Shown: positions 33,051 to 42,342, counted from the stretch's first letter. The stretch: 42,612 bases of DNA from Thiotrichaceae bacterium (GCA_026991755.1 JALXAX010000162.1:1-42612); one strand, 5' to 3'. The notes: a model not told the origin generated them from the letters alone. Program-made: numbers and translations.

Positions 33051-33989
33051 CTAACGTCGATCACCCCAAGGGCTTTTATTACTACTCTTACCCTTCTTCT
33101 TACCTCTGTGGGTAGATTTGGAATGTCCCCCTTTGTTGCCTGCTCTGCGATTGCCTTTATTGGCACTATCCCAAGAGCCTGTTTTCTTGCCGTTTTTCTT
33201 GTCTTGTTCTTTTCTACGCCAGGCAGGTTCTGCACCTTCGGGCATCACAAGTTCTAAGCCAACACTTTCATAAAGGCTAATCATGCGTTTAACCGATAAC
33301 TCTTCAAACTTGCCACTGCGTAAGCTTCGATCTAATTGAATATTGCCAAAACGTACACGGCGTAAACGGCTAACGGTAACGCCTTGCGACTCCCACAAAC
33401 GACGTACTTCACGATTACGACCTTCTTTTAAAGTAACGTGATACCACTGGTTAGCCCCTTCACCACCTGCAAATCGGATGTTATCAAAACTAGCTAGGCC
33501 ATCTTCCAGCATCACGCCATTTTGTAGGGTTTTGAGCATGTCTTTGGAGACTTCACCCAAGACACGTACCGCGTATTCGCGTTCAATCTCAGATGAGGGA
33601 TGCATGAGTTTATTAGCCAAAGCACCATCATTAGTAAATAGTAACAAGCCATCGGTATTAATATCTAAACGACCTATTGAAATCCAACGCCCTGGATTAA
33701 GTTCTGGCAAGTTATCAAAAACAGTTTGCCGACCTTTGGGGTCATCTCGCGTACAAATTTCACCCACTTGTTTGTGGTATAGCAAAACAGCGGGGGCAGC
33801 ATTAAGCTTAGTCGATAGGCGTAGCTTCTGACCTCGCAGAATAACATCAGACTGATCAGTAATCTTTTGACCTAAAGTAGCGGTTTTACCATTAACAATA
33901 ACAGCGCCATCAGCAATCCATCGCTCAATTTGACGACGTGAACCGTAGCCCGCTCGGGCCAGTAATTTTTGTATGCGTTCTTCTTCCAT
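33051..33989 (-). CDS. rluB: 23S rRNA pseudouridine(2605) synthase
   Basis: RluB converts U2605 of 23S rRNA to pseudouridine. The 312-residue product has an N-terminal S4 RNA-binding domain (MEEERIQKLLARAGYGSRRQ), then the RsuA/RluB catalytic domain with the active Asp in GRLDINTDGLLLFTNDG and EGRNREVRRLWESQG. The last 60 residues are a very basic, Gly/Asn/Lys-rich tail as in many RluB proteins. RluB is chosen over RluE, RluF and RsuA because of the S4 domain plus the long basic tail. The gene runs toward the ychF remnant and follows the heat-shock operon terminator. Confidence 0.92.
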   Translation of the reverse strand: MEEERIQKLLARAGYGSRRQIERWIADGAVIVNGKTATLGQKITDQSDVILRGQKLRLSTKLNAAPAVLLYHKQVGEICTRDDPKGRQTVFDNLPELNPGRWISIGRLDINTDGLLLFTNDGALANKLMHPSSEIEREYAVRVLGEVSKDMLKTLQNGVMLEDGLASFDNIRFAGGEGANQWYHVTLKEGRNREVRRLWESQGVTVSRLRRVRFGNIQLDRSLRSGKFEELSVKRMISLYESVGLELVMPEGAEPAWRRKEQDKKNGKKTGSWDSANKGNRRAGNKGGHSKSTHRGKKKGKSSNKSPWGDRR

Positions 33990-34035
33990 GCATTGATTAT
34001 GACATACTAGGTCTGAAATAACCTGCTTTCTGGTT

Positions 34036-34073
34036 TAACAAAATCAAGGCTGATCAACGACCAGCCTTGATTC
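34036..34073 (-). terminator. Terminator of the small heat-shock operon
   Basis: Read on the minus strand, AATCAAGGCTG and CAGCCTTGATT (34072-34042) form an 11-bp stem with a short loop, followed by TTTTGTT. It lies 28 bases after the last hsp20 stop and before rluB. Confidence 0.85.
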
Positions 34074-34100
34074 TTTGAGAGTAATGAACAAGTACATGTG

Positions 34101-34577
34101 TTAATGCACTTGTATTTTTCTACGTTTATGATGTCTAGACTTATTGACTTCAACACGCAGCACGCCATGCTTGTAAGTAGCCTCAGCATTTTCAGGATCA
34201 ACTTCATACCCTAAAGGTAATGCACGCTCAAAGCGGCCATAGGCACGTTCTTTAACGCTATAACCTCCCTCGTGCCTTTCTTGTGCGAAGTGTTTTTCAC
34301 CCTTTATATAAAGTACATTGTCAATAACGCTGATATCAAAGTCGCCTTCCTGCATACCAGGTGCTTCGAGGTCGATGATGACTTTATCATCGTTGTCATA
34401 GACGTCTGCACTCAATAAGCCCCAACGGGTTACGCCCACCGTATTATCACGATCTTCTTCAGAACTGTGAAAAGGGGTTAGCGCATTACTAGCGCGGTTT
34501 ACTAAATGATTCCAGCCATTGCTAATGGAATCCCAAGTGCGATTAAATGTTTTTGATACATTGTTTAAATCAATCAT
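34101..34577 (-). CDS. Small heat-shock protein (Hsp20 family), third in operon
   Basis: The 158-residue product has an alpha-crystallin domain: LLSADVYDNDDKVIIDLEAP, GMQEGDFDISVIDNVLYIKG, a GRFERALPL segment and the terminal AEATYKHGVLRVEV strand. Hsp20 proteins hold unfolded clients as ATP-independent oligomers. The short C-terminal tail ends RKIQVH, with an IxV-like anchor motif (IQV). The N-terminal arm is longer than in its two neighbours and has several Trp residues, so it may bind different clients. Gap of 47 bases from the previous hsp20. Confidence 0.92.
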   Translation of the reverse strand: MIDLNNVSKTFNRTWDSISNGWNHLVNRASNALTPFHSSEEDRDNTVGVTRWGLLSADVYDNDDKVIIDLEAPGMQEGDFDISVIDNVLYIKGEKHFAQERHEGGYSVKERAYGRFERALPLGYEVDPENAEATYKHGVLRVEVNKSRHHKRRKIQVH

Positions 34578-34624
34578 AGGAATACCTCCTTATTTACTCT
34601 ACTGTTACAATTCTTGATAGCTGT

Positions 34625-35059
34625 TTACGCGGCTTTTACCTCAACCTTTCGGGGTTTATGCTTCTCAGAACGTGGAATAACCAGTTTCAAAACACCATCT
34701 TTCAAATGGGCATCTATTTTGCTGCTATCCAGTTCAGCACTTAACGTAAACTTGCGACTGAATTTACCCGCACGAACATCCATAAAAGTAGGGTTTAAAT
34801 CATCAGGTGTTTGTAAATCCACATGTCCTTCAATAGTAAGTACATCGTTATCAACATTGACATCTAAAGACTTATGATTCACTCCTGGTAAGTCTACTAG
34901 TACAGTAGCTCCCTCTTTAGTTTCATGGATGTCAGCAACAGGCCTAACTACTCGAGGCTGTTCAGGCTCAAGTTGTGTGGAGTAATTGTGGTTTTGAACC
35001 TCGTTTTCACGCTGGATTGCTGCTTCTTTGTTAGCATTTTTAGTGGTTGTCATATTCAT
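34625..35059 (-). CDS. Small heat-shock protein (Hsp20 family), second in operon
   Basis: The 144-residue product has a polar N-terminal arm, then an alpha-crystallin domain with PVADIHETKEGATVLVDLPG, LDVNVDNDVLTIEGHVDL, FSRKFTLSAELD and the AHLKDGVLKLVIPR strand, and a tail ending RKVEVKAA with a VEV anchor. GGAGG precedes the start. Only 11 bases separate it from the upstream hsp20, so the two are cotranscribed. Different paralogues may form mixed oligomers, which is inference. Confidence 0.93.
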   Translation of the reverse strand: MNMTTTKNANKEAAIQRENEVQNHNYSTQLEPEQPRVVRPVADIHETKEGATVLVDLPGVNHKSLDVNVDNDVLTIEGHVDLQTPDDLNPTFMDVRAGKFSRKFTLSAELDSSKIDAHLKDGVLKLVIPRSEKHKPRKVEVKAA

Positions 35060-35070
35060 TATAAACCTCC

Positions 35071-35499
35071 TTACACATTGACTTTTATTTGATGTGGACG
35101 GACTTCTTCCTTTTTTGCCACATTAATATGCAAAATACCATCTCGATATATTGCTTCTGTTTTATCAGGATCTACCGTTTCAGGTAATGCAATAGTGCGT
35201 TTAAATTTACCGATAAAACGCTCACGTCTGCTAAGACTTTCATTATCATCAAGTTCATCGGCTTCGCGGTTCCCTGAAATACTTAATAAGTTTTTTTCAA
35301 GTGTCACATCTAATTCATCTGCATTCATGCCAGGTGCAAAAAGATAAATTTCAACACTTTTATCAGTAACGCCCATATTGACCTGAGGATAATATGGCTG
35401 CTGATTACGTCGTGGTGTAACTGTTGAAAAACTTGGTGCGAATACCTCATCTAAACCTTCAAACAGTGAAGGAGAAAAGCGCAACATATTAGAAATCAT
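35071..35499 (-). CDS. Small heat-shock protein (Hsp20 family), first in operon
   Basis: The 142-residue product is IbpA-like: a short hydrophobic arm (MLRFSPSLFEGLDEVF), then QVNMGVTDKSVEIYLFAPGM, the LDVTLEKNLLSISG strand, GKFKRTIALPETVD and IYRDGILHINVAKKEE, ending in an IKVNV anchor. GGAGGTG lies just upstream of the start. It is the first of three tandem hsp20 genes behind a sigma-32-like promoter, so it should be strongly heat induced. An IbpA-type RNA thermometer in the 5' leader is possible: the site AGGAGG could pair with CCTC-like stretches, but I did not find a clear partner. Confidence 0.93.
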   Translation of the reverse strand: MISNMLRFSPSLFEGLDEVFAPSFSTVTPRRNQQPYYPQVNMGVTDKSVEIYLFAPGMNADELDVTLEKNLLSISGNREADELDDNESLSRRERFIGKFKRTIALPETVDPDKTEAIYRDGILHINVAKKEEVRPHQIKVNV

Positions 35500-35540
35500 T
35501 AGGCACCTCCTCTTAAATTAATGTTGTGTCTTAAACTCAA

Positions 35541-35568
35541 GCTATGTTTGCTTGATTTAATTTCAAGA
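35541..35568 (-). promoter_or_regulatory. Sigma-32-like promoter of the hsp20 operon
   Basis: On the minus strand TCTTGAAA (-35 like the consensus CTTGAAA) is followed after about 14 bases by ACATAGC, a weak match to the CCCCATNT -10. It lies about 45 bases before the first hsp20 start. The remaining gap up to 36088 contains two mobile-element pieces and no gene. Confidence 0.5.
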
Positions 35569-35723
35569 TCTTTTTTTATATTTTTATTATTTAAGTATAG
35601 AAACCGTCATCTCTCTGACAGTTTGTTATAAACAATCTACGACATTATTTGCTTTCTCGATACTAAAAGTGGATACCTTTTTCTTCGTTAATCAGCGCTA
35701 TTTCTAAACTTCTTTTTACTTGA

Positions 35724-35744
35724 GATCTTTCGTGCAAAGGTCTC
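35724..35744. repeat. Solo GGTCTC-type element end
   Basis: GATCTTTCGTGCAAAGGTCTC is identical in its last 18 bases to the right ends at 17725-17742 and 19705-19722. No matching left end is seen in the preceding few hundred bases, so it is a relic. Confidence 0.65.
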
Positions 35745-35816
35745 TATTTATATAACTGTCAGGACGATGACAGTTATCATCTCTTGAAATCGCTATATTC
35801 GTTCCCACGTAGCAAT

Positions 35817-36019
35817 TAAGGAAACTGAACAAGTCATGATTTGTTTTCCTGAGGCTAGAATCTGCCAATTTTTCGCTATAAAAGTGACCAATATCTACGG
35901 CTATTGCTAACTTTTCTATCAAAAACCTGACAAATTCTATCTGCTGAAAGCTTCTAAGTTTCGCTAAAGCTCAGCTAAGTCACAGAAATTTCGATCAGAC
36001 TCATTCAGACCTTCCTTAA
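35817..36019. mobile_element. Foldback element, longer relative of the 2227 copy
   Basis: It starts AAGGAAACTGAACAAG and ends CAGACCTTCCTTAAG. The interior matches 2227-2390 closely (GAGGCTAGAATCTGCC, CGCTATAAAAGTGACCAATA, CTTTTCTATCAAAAACCTGA) but carries an extra 38 bases (35948-35985, with GTTTCGCTAAAGCTCAGC) that also occur alone at 1598 and inverted at 6082. Confidence 0.75.
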
Positions 36020-36088
36020 GTTATCTGTGTTTTGATACGGTTTTGATACACAGGTGCTTTAGCAAATATTGAAAAGAGGTATTTAGTT
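36020..36088 (+). promoter_or_regulatory. Leader of the PDZ gene with a direct repeat
   Basis: TTTTGATAC occurs twice (36026-36034 and 36037-36045), separated by GG, about 45 bases before the PDZ gene. It may be a regulator site. AAAGAGGT at 36073-36080 is the ribosome-binding site. Confidence 0.35.
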
Positions 36089-37084
36089 ATGGAAAAGAAG
36101 ATAATCCGATCATTAATAGCGGTTGCTATGGCAGCAACAACACAGTCTGGATTGGCTGAGAATAGTGTGAATCAAGGGCTATTAAATGCTAATGAACATA
36201 GTACTATTCAAATGAAGAAACCACACAAATATAGCACTTGGCTAGGTGTATCTCTTGCTCCTGTACCACTGGCTTTATCGACACAGCTTGCTTTACCCAA
36301 TAAGCAGGGTGTAATGGTGGAGTCAGTTGTTTTAGGCTCTCCAGCAGAAAAATCAGGTTTAACTCGTTTTGATATTGTACTGAGTTTTAATAATCAAAAA
36401 CTATTCTCCCCTCAACAATTAGCACAGCTTGTTTCAGCGGCTAAGCCTGATGACGAGGTAACCTTGAGTATTATTAGGGCAGGGGTAAAGCAAGACATTA
36501 AAGTAAAACTGGGGCGCAATGTGGCTGCACAGCGAATGCCACAACACTTTCAGAATAATTTCGGAATGCAGCCCTTTACACCTTTTCAGTTCCCGAGCCA
36601 AACATTCTCTGGAATGCCAAACTTTTGGTCTAGTCCGCTTCCTTCTTTTGGCAGGCCTTATTTAACTCAACCCATATTCCCTAATTTTGGAGTACAAGGC
36701 AATATGCCTAATCTTGCTCCCAACACACTATCAGGGAAAGGTGGAAGTGTAATGCAACAGTTTGAATCTATCAGTATTCAACAAAAGGGTGATGGTGAAT
36801 ATAAGGCGAAAGTACAATTTCAGGAGAATAATGGTGAAAAGAAGGAGTTTTTGTTTGAAGGTAAATACGATGAGGTGCGTAAGCAAATTAAAGAGGCTAA
36901 AGGCTTGCCTGAAAGTAAGAAAAACAGCTTGTTAAATGCACTTAAAAATAATCCTAATCAATTGATGCCTGATGGTTTCATGAGTATTCCACAAATGGGT
37001 GTTTTTCCGGCTACCCCAGCGTTTGAGAAGTTCTTCAATCACAATCATGCACCTGAGCTTAACAATGGTAGAACAAAGCTCTAA
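36089..37084 (+). CDS. Periplasmic PDZ-domain protein without a protease domain
   Basis: The 331-residue product has a signal peptide (MEKKIIRSLIAVAMAATTQS, then GLAEN) and one PDZ domain at about residues 50-145: WLGVSLAPV, GVMVESVVLGSPAEKSGL, RFDIVLSFNNQKL and DDEVTLSIIRAG are the expected strands of a DegP/HhoA-type PDZ. No trypsin-like protease domain or catalytic triad is present. The middle (150-215) is rich in Pro, Phe, Gln and Met, and the C-terminal part (around QQFESISIQQKGDGEYKAKV and FLFEGKYDEVRKQIKEAKGL) is unknown to me. Lying next to a small heat-shock operon, it could be an adaptor in envelope protein quality control; that is inference. Confidence 0.8.
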   Translation: MEKKIIRSLIAVAMAATTQSGLAENSVNQGLLNANEHSTIQMKKPHKYSTWLGVSLAPVPLALSTQLALPNKQGVMVESVVLGSPAEKSGLTRFDIVLSFNNQKLFSPQQLAQLVSAAKPDDEVTLSIIRAGVKQDIKVKLGRNVAAQRMPQHFQNNFGMQPFTPFQFPSQTFSGMPNFWSSPLPSFGRPYLTQPIFPNFGVQGNMPNLAPNTLSGKGGSVMQQFESISIQQKGDGEYKAKVQFQENNGEKKEFLFEGKYDEVRKQIKEAKGLPESKKNSLLNALKNNPNQLMPDGFMSIPQMGVFPATPAFEKFFNHNHAPELNNGRTKL

Positions 37085-37119
37085 CTGCCTATCATAAGCA
37101 TTTTGTGCGAAGGTAGTGT

Positions 37120-37148
37120 CTATAGTCTCCATTCTTTGGAGGCTATAG
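37120..37148. terminator. Possible terminator after the PDZ gene
   Basis: CTATAGTCTCC and GGAGGCTATAG form an 11-base stem with one mismatch. No clear T run follows, so it may only stabilise the mRNA 3' end. Confidence 0.4.
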
Positions 37149-37254
37149 ATTACTGCATTCATGATTATCCTTGTATAACAAACGCTATCCTGTTTCATCA
37201 ATACCCTAATAACGATACAATCACTCGCTATTTATTCATCGTCAAAGAGTGATT

Positions 37255-40200
37255 ATGCTCCCAACTACTTTGCACCCAACGCTTCCAAACACTCCAGAAG
37301 AAATCGTTCATTGGGGGCAATTACACGGTTGTTCGCAAGATTTATTATTAGCCCAAACCGCTAAGCATTTCGAAGGGTTGATTGTGCTGGTTACTGCCGA
37401 TATGAACGAGGCTTACAAGGCTGAGCTGGGTATCAGCTATTTTATTGATAAAGAAAACATTCACGTGTTCCCTGATTGGGAAACCTTGCCTTACGACGTG
37501 TTTTCACCCCTAGAAGACATCGTCTCAGACCGATTAAAAACATTGGCATTACTGCCTCAAACCAAACAAGGGATTTTGATTGTATCGGCGGCTACGTTAA
37601 TGCATGTATTGCCCCCAGTTGACTTCATCAGAGCCAATACACTCACCCTGAAAACAGGTGACACACTAGACATTGAGCTGCTACGTGAAGAGCTAGACAC
37701 ATCGGGCTACCGCAACGTAAGCCAAGTGTTAGAACATGGTGAATATGCTACCAGAGGCTCATTGATTGATCTATTTCCAATGGGCGCAGACCATCCATAT
37801 CGGATTGATTTATTTGATGATGAAATCGACACGATTCGTCAATTTGATGCTGAAACCCAGCGTAGTAGTGAAAAACAAGACAGTATCGAACTACTACCTG
37901 CACATGAGTTTCCGTTTACCAAAGACGGCATTCTGACGTTTAAACAAAACTACCGTACGCAGATCGAAGGCGACCTCACGCAAAGTATCATTTATAACAC
38001 CATTAGCGAAGGTACAGCGCCATCGGGTATCGAATATTACATGCCTTTGTTTTTTGAACAGACGGCTACATTGTTTGATTATTTACCCAAAAATGCGTTG
38101 GTTATACAGTCTGAAGAAGTGCAAACAGCGGCTGAGGACTTTATCGCAACCGTTGCTGATCGTTATGAACAACGCCGTTATAACACTGAAAGGCCTATCT
38201 TAGCGCCTGAGCAACTCTTTCTTTCGGCTGAAAAGCTGAGTGAGTTGATTAGCCCGTATCAGCAAGTGATTACCCACGCGTTTAAGCAAGAAAAGAACTG
38301 CATTAACTATCCTATTACCCCACTGCCTTCTCTGCTCATTCAGCCTCGTGCAGAAATCCCATTAATGGCACTCAAAGCCTTCTTTAAAAGCCATGTAGGT
38401 AAAACCTTGATGGTGGCGGAGTCAGCAGGTCGTCGTGAAGAGCTGATTGGTTTACTACGCGATAACCAATATTCGCCCGTTACGGTAGAAAGCTGGCACG
38501 AGTTTTTAGAAACTGATAACAATCTGTGTATCACCGTTGCCCCAATGGTGGATGGCCTATGGTTGCAGGATGAAAAAATAGCCATTATCCCAGAAGCGTT
38601 ATTGATTGGTCAGCAGGTTCAACAGCAACGCAGACGTAGAAAGCCCACCCGCGATGCGGATGCTATCGTACGCAACCTAACTGACTTGAGTGAAGGTGCG
38701 CCCGTAGTGCATGAGGAGCATGGCGTAGGTCGTTATTTAGGGATGCAAACGATTGATACAGGAGGTAACGAGGCGGAATACCTGATGTTGGAATACGCGG
38801 GGAAAGACAAGCTTTATGTACCTGTTTCTTCTTTGCATTTAATCAGTCGCTACACTGGCACAAGTCCAGAGAATGCGCCTCTGCACAAGCTCGGGACAGG
38901 TCATTGGGATAAGGTTCGTAAAAAAGCCGCGCAGAAAGCCCACGATGCCGCCGCCGAATTATTAGAAATACATGCACGTCGAGCCGCACAAAAAGGGCAT
39001 AGTTTCCATATTGATTTGGTTGAATACAATCATTTTTCTTCATCCTTTCCTTTTGAAGAAACCCCAGATCAGCTGGGTGCGATAGAGCAAGTTTTACGAG
39101 ATATGCAATCCGACCAGCCAATGGATCGTGTAGTGTGTGGTGATGTAGGCTTTGGTAAAACCGAAGTGGCGATGCGTGCCACCTTTGTTGCCGCTAATGC
39201 AGGCAAGCAAGTCGCCATCATTGCACCCACCACCTTGTTAGTTCAACAGCACTTTCAAAACTTTAAAGATCGCTTTGCAGACTGGCCGTTTGTGATTGAA
39301 TCGCTTTCGCGTTTCCGCACCGCTAAGGAAACCAGAGAAACCTTGCAAAGAATGGCAAGTGGCAAGGTTGATATCGTTATCGGTACTCATAAATTACTGC
39401 AAAAAGACATTAATTTTAAAGACTTGGGGCTAGTAGTAGTAGACGAAGAGCATCGTTTTGGGGTGCGTCATAAAGAACAGCTTAAAAAGATGCGTTCTAA
39501 TGTTGATATGCTAACGCTTACGGCTACGCCTATTCCACGAACGTTAAACATGTCATTAGCGGGCTTACGTGATTTGTCGATTATTGCCACTCCACCTGTC
39601 GCGCGTCATGCCGTTAAGACCTTTATTAATGAATGGGATAAAACCATGATTCAGGAAGCCTGCGCGCGTGAACTATCGCGTGGCGGGCAGGTTTACTTCT
39701 TGCATAATGAAGTCAAAACTATCGACAAAATTACTAAAGAATTATCGGATATTCTGCCTGATACTAAAATCCGCTACGCCCACGGACAAATGCGTGAGCG
39801 CGAGCTAGAAGCGATTATGGAAGACTTCTATCATCAGCGTTTTCATGTACTAGTAGCCACTACCATTATCGAAAGCGGAATCGACATTCCCACCGCTAAC
39901 ACCATTTTAATCAATCGAGCGGATAAGCTAGGGCTAGCACAGTTACATCAAATACGCGGACGGGTAGGGCGCTCACATCACCGTGCCTATGCGTACTTAA
40001 TTACCCCACCTATTAAGACATTAACCGTCGATGCCAAAAAGCGATTAGAGGCGATAGAGTCGTTAGAAGATTTAGGTGTAGGCTTCACCTTAGCCTCCCA
40101 CGATTTAGAAATCCGTGGTGCAGGTGAGTTGCTGGGTGAAGACCAAAGCGGGCAAATCCAAGAGATTGGTTTTTCACTGTACAACGAGCTACTAGATCGG

Positions 40201-40698
40201 GCTGTTAAAGCGCTAAAAGCGGGTGAATTGCCCCAACTAGACAAACCGAGCAACGAATCTACAACGGTTGATATTAGCGCTCCCGCACTCATTCCCGCAG
40301 ACTACTTGCCTGATGTACACAACCGTTTGATCTTATACAAACGCGTAGCTAGCGCGGCTGATAAAGACGCATTACGCGAGCTACGAGTAGAAATGATAGA
40401 CCGCTTCGGGCTATTACCAGACTTAGTGAACAATTTATTTACCGTTACGGACTTAAAACTACATTCCGAAAAACTAGGCATAAAAAAGCTCGATCTAGGG
40501 CCGCTAGGTGGACGAATCCTTTTCCATGAAACGCCGAATATTGATGTCGGTAAGCTAATTGGAGTTATCCAAAAACGCCCATGGGAATTAAAGCTAGACG
40601 GGCAAAGCAAGCTACGCTTTGAATATGAGCAGGAAGATGATATTGAAGCGCGGGTACAATGGATTAAACGTTTGTTTGCTGAAATTGCTTATGACTAA
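37255..40698 (+). CDS. mfd: Transcription-repair coupling factor Mfd
   Basis: Mfd removes RNA polymerase stalled at DNA damage and recruits UvrA. The 1147-residue product has, in order, a UvrB-like N-terminal region (DWETLPYDVFSPLEDIVSDR), the RNA polymerase interaction domain (EGAPVVHEEHGVGRYLGMQT), a RecG-like translocase with Walker A GDVGFGKTEVAM and DEEH in VVDEEHRFGVRHKEQLKK, the TATPIPRTLNMSL and QIRGRVGRS motifs, and a C-terminal regulatory domain. Length agrees with E. coli Mfd (1148). ATG 37255 is preferred over GTG 37249 because AAAGAG then has normal spacing. It converges with the PA14 gene. Confidence 0.97.
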   Translation: MLPTTLHPTLPNTPEEIVHWGQLHGCSQDLLLAQTAKHFEGLIVLVTADMNEAYKAELGISYFIDKENIHVFPDWETLPYDVFSPLEDIVSDRLKTLALLPQTKQGILIVSAATLMHVLPPVDFIRANTLTLKTGDTLDIELLREELDTSGYRNVSQVLEHGEYATRGSLIDLFPMGADHPYRIDLFDDEIDTIRQFDAETQRSSEKQDSIELLPAHEFPFTKDGILTFKQNYRTQIEGDLTQSIIYNTISEGTAPSGIEYYMPLFFEQTATLFDYLPKNALVIQSEEVQTAAEDFIATVADRYEQRRYNTERPILAPEQLFLSAEKLSELISPYQQVITHAFKQEKNCINYPITPLPSLLIQPRAEIPLMALKAFFKSHVGKTLMVAESAGRREELIGLLRDNQYSPVTVESWHEFLETDNNLCITVAPMVDGLWLQDEKIAIIPEALLIGQQVQQQRRRRKPTRDADAIVRNLTDLSEGAPVVHEEHGVGRYLGMQTIDTGGNEAEYLMLEYAGKDKLYVPVSSLHLISRYTGTSPENAPLHKLGTGHWDKVRKKAAQKAHDAAAELLEIHARRAAQKGHSFHIDLVEYNHFSSSFPFEETPDQLGAIEQVLRDMQSDQPMDRVVCGDVGFGKTEVAMRATFVAANAGKQVAIIAPTTLLVQQHFQNFKDRFADWPFVIESLSRFRTAKETRETLQRMASGKVDIVIGTHKLLQKDINFKDLGLVVVDEEHRFGVRHKEQLKKMRSNVDMLTLTATPIPRTLNMSLAGLRDLSIIATPPVARHAVKTFINEWDKTMIQEACARELSRGGQVYFLHNEVKTIDKITKELSDILPDTKIRYAHGQMRERELEAIMEDFYHQRFHVLVATTIIESGIDIPTANTILINRADKLGLAQLHQIRGRVGRSHHRAYAYLITPPIKTLTVDAKKRLEAIESLEDLGVGFTLASHDLEIRGAGELLGEDQSGQIQEIGFSLYNELLDRAVKALKAGELPQLDKPSNESTTVDISAPALIPADYLPDVHNRLILYKRVASAADKDALRELRVEMIDRFGLLPDLVNNLFTVTDLKLHSEKLGIKKLDLGPLGGRILFHETPNIDVGKLIGVIQKRPWELKLDGQSKLRFEYEQEDDIEARVQWIKRLFAEIAYD

Positions 40699-40779
40699 CG
40701 GATGTTTTGTTCATAGTTATATGGGTCGAACAGACGCATTGGGGGTACAAGTAGTGAGAGTGAATCAGGCAACTCTTCA

Positions 40780-40820
40780 GATGGTAACTAATTTAGTTAC
40801 CATCCAAAAAGGATGCTTTT
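40780..40820. terminator. Convergent terminator between mfd and the PA14 gene
   Basis: GATGGTAACTA and TAGTTACCATC form a perfect 11-bp stem with a three-base loop. Overlapping it, CATCC-AAAAA-GGATG followed by CTTTT makes an alternative terminator for mfd. The structures exclude each other because both use the CATCC bases. Confidence 0.65.
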
Positions 40821-42342
40821 AGGGGGTATGAACTGAATCATGTTGCCAAAATAGTCGGTAATTATCTTCATACAAAGACTCTTCATGACGAAATGTAATC
40901 TTGTGGTCGCCTGCTTCAAGAAATACTTGATTAGAAGACACATGATTAGCATCGGAGCAATCATGCGTATTAGGGAATACACAACTGCCATGGGTTCCAT
41001 ACCACCAGCCTACACGTCCTTGAATATCTAACCCGCGTACAGAAGCACCTTCAATCACTATGTCTATGGCATCATCACCATCTATGTAAAATCTATAAAA
41101 TCCAGATTCTGGGATGGTAATATAGCCTGCGATTTTACTGAGATAGAAATCACTTGCACCATGAGGATTGTTATTTGCACCTGTTGTATTAATGAGTGCT
41201 ATGGGTGAACTACCTTGAGGGTTTGCCTCAACTTGCTCAAATAGCTGATCCATCTCTTCTTTGCTAGCAGGGTCGCTACCATGTTCAACTAATCCTGTAA
41301 TATCAAAGGTAGTTAAAGTGAGATTATTAAATGCAGCTGCGGGAACAATTTCCTGATCCCAGCTTTCTCCTGGTTGATGTGCGCCACCAGAAGCAGCAGT
41401 ATAGGTAGCATCTATGACTTTCCATGTTCCAAAGGATTGGTATCTAATTCTGATATAGACGGTGCTACCATCAGTCGGTAAACCAGTAACCTCAATACTA
41501 ATGGATTCATTGGGTGTTGTACTATTGGTATTACCACCCGTGAAGTAATCAGCAGCTCCCTCTGAGCTCCCTGCAATAAGCTCCCATTGCTGCAGGGAAG
41601 AAAAGGCTATATTAGGACGCCATACGAACGTTACAGATGAACCTGACAAGGTTGAACCTGGAGCAGGGCTTTGTATTCTAGCCTGCGAATCATGTTCCCA
41701 AAATAGTCGGTAATTATCTTCATACATAGACTCTTCATGACGAAATGTAATTTCATGGTCACCTGCTTCAAGAAATACTTGATTAGAAGACACATGATTA
41801 GCATCGGTGCAATCATGCGTATCAGGGAATACACAACTGCCATGAGTTCCATACCACCAGCCTACACGTCCTTGAATGTCAAGCCCACGTACCGAAGCTC
41901 CATCAATCACCAAGTCTATGGCATCATCACCATCTATGTAAAATCTATAAAGTCCAGATTCTGGGATAGTAATATAGCCCGTGATTTTACTGAGATAGAA
42001 ATCACTAGCTCCATGAGGATTATTATTTGCACCTGTTGTATTAATAAGTGCTATGGGTGAACTACCTTGAGGGTTTGCCTCAACTTGTTCAAATAGCTGA
42101 TCCATCTCTTCTTTGCTAGTAGGGTCACTACCATGTTCAACTAAACCCGCAATATCGAAAGTAGTTAATGTAAGATTATTAAATGCAGCTGCGGGAACAA
42201 TTTCCTGCTCCCAGCTTTCTCCTGGTTGATGTGTATCATTAGCAGCATAAGCCTGAGACACAAAGCTGAGAATAAATAGTGTCATAAAAACTATTTGAAA
42301 CAGCCTACTTTGAATATTTATTAATATTTTAAATGAGTCCAT
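40819..42342 (-). CDS. Secreted protein with two near-identical PA14-like modules
   Basis: The 507-residue product has a signal peptide (residues 1-34, hydrophobic FMTLFILSFVSQAYA). Two modules follow, at about 38-219 and 322-503, each with GYITIPESG, FYIDGDDAID, GASVRGLDIQGRVGWWYGTH and YEDNYRLFW. These are marks of the PA14 beta-barrel, a carbohydrate-binding fold. Each has a Cys pair (SCVFP and THDC) likely to form a disulfide. Between them (220-320) is an Ig-like segment (SPAPGSTLSGSSVTFVWRP). The modules differ at about a dozen positions and the DNA copies are offset by 852 bases, so the duplication is recent or kept uniform by recombination. No membrane anchor or sorting signal is seen at the C-terminus. 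It is probably exported and binds glycans. Confidence 0.85.
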   Translation of the reverse strand: MDSFKILINIQSRLFQIVFMTLFILSFVSQAYAANDTHQPGESWEQEIVPAAAFNNLTLTTFDIAGLVEHGSDPTSKEEMDQLFEQVEANPQGSSPIALINTTGANNNPHGASDFYLSKITGYITIPESGLYRFYIDGDDAIDLVIDGASVRGLDIQGRVGWWYGTHGSCVFPDTHDCTDANHVSSNQVFLEAGDHEITFRHEESMYEDNYRLFWEHDSQARIQSPAPGSTLSGSSVTFVWRPNIAFSSLQQWELIAGSSEGAADYFTGGNTNSTTPNESISIEVTGLPTDGSTVYIRIRYQSFGTWKVIDATYTAASGGAHQPGESWDQEIVPAAAFNNLTLTTFDITGLVEHGSDPASKEEMDQLFEQVEANPQGSSPIALINTTGANNNPHGASDFYLSKIAGYITIPESGFYRFYIDGDDAIDIVIEGASVRGLDIQGRVGWWYGTHGSCVFPNTHDCSDANHVSSNQVFLEAGDHKITFRHEESLYEDNYRLFWQHDSVHTP

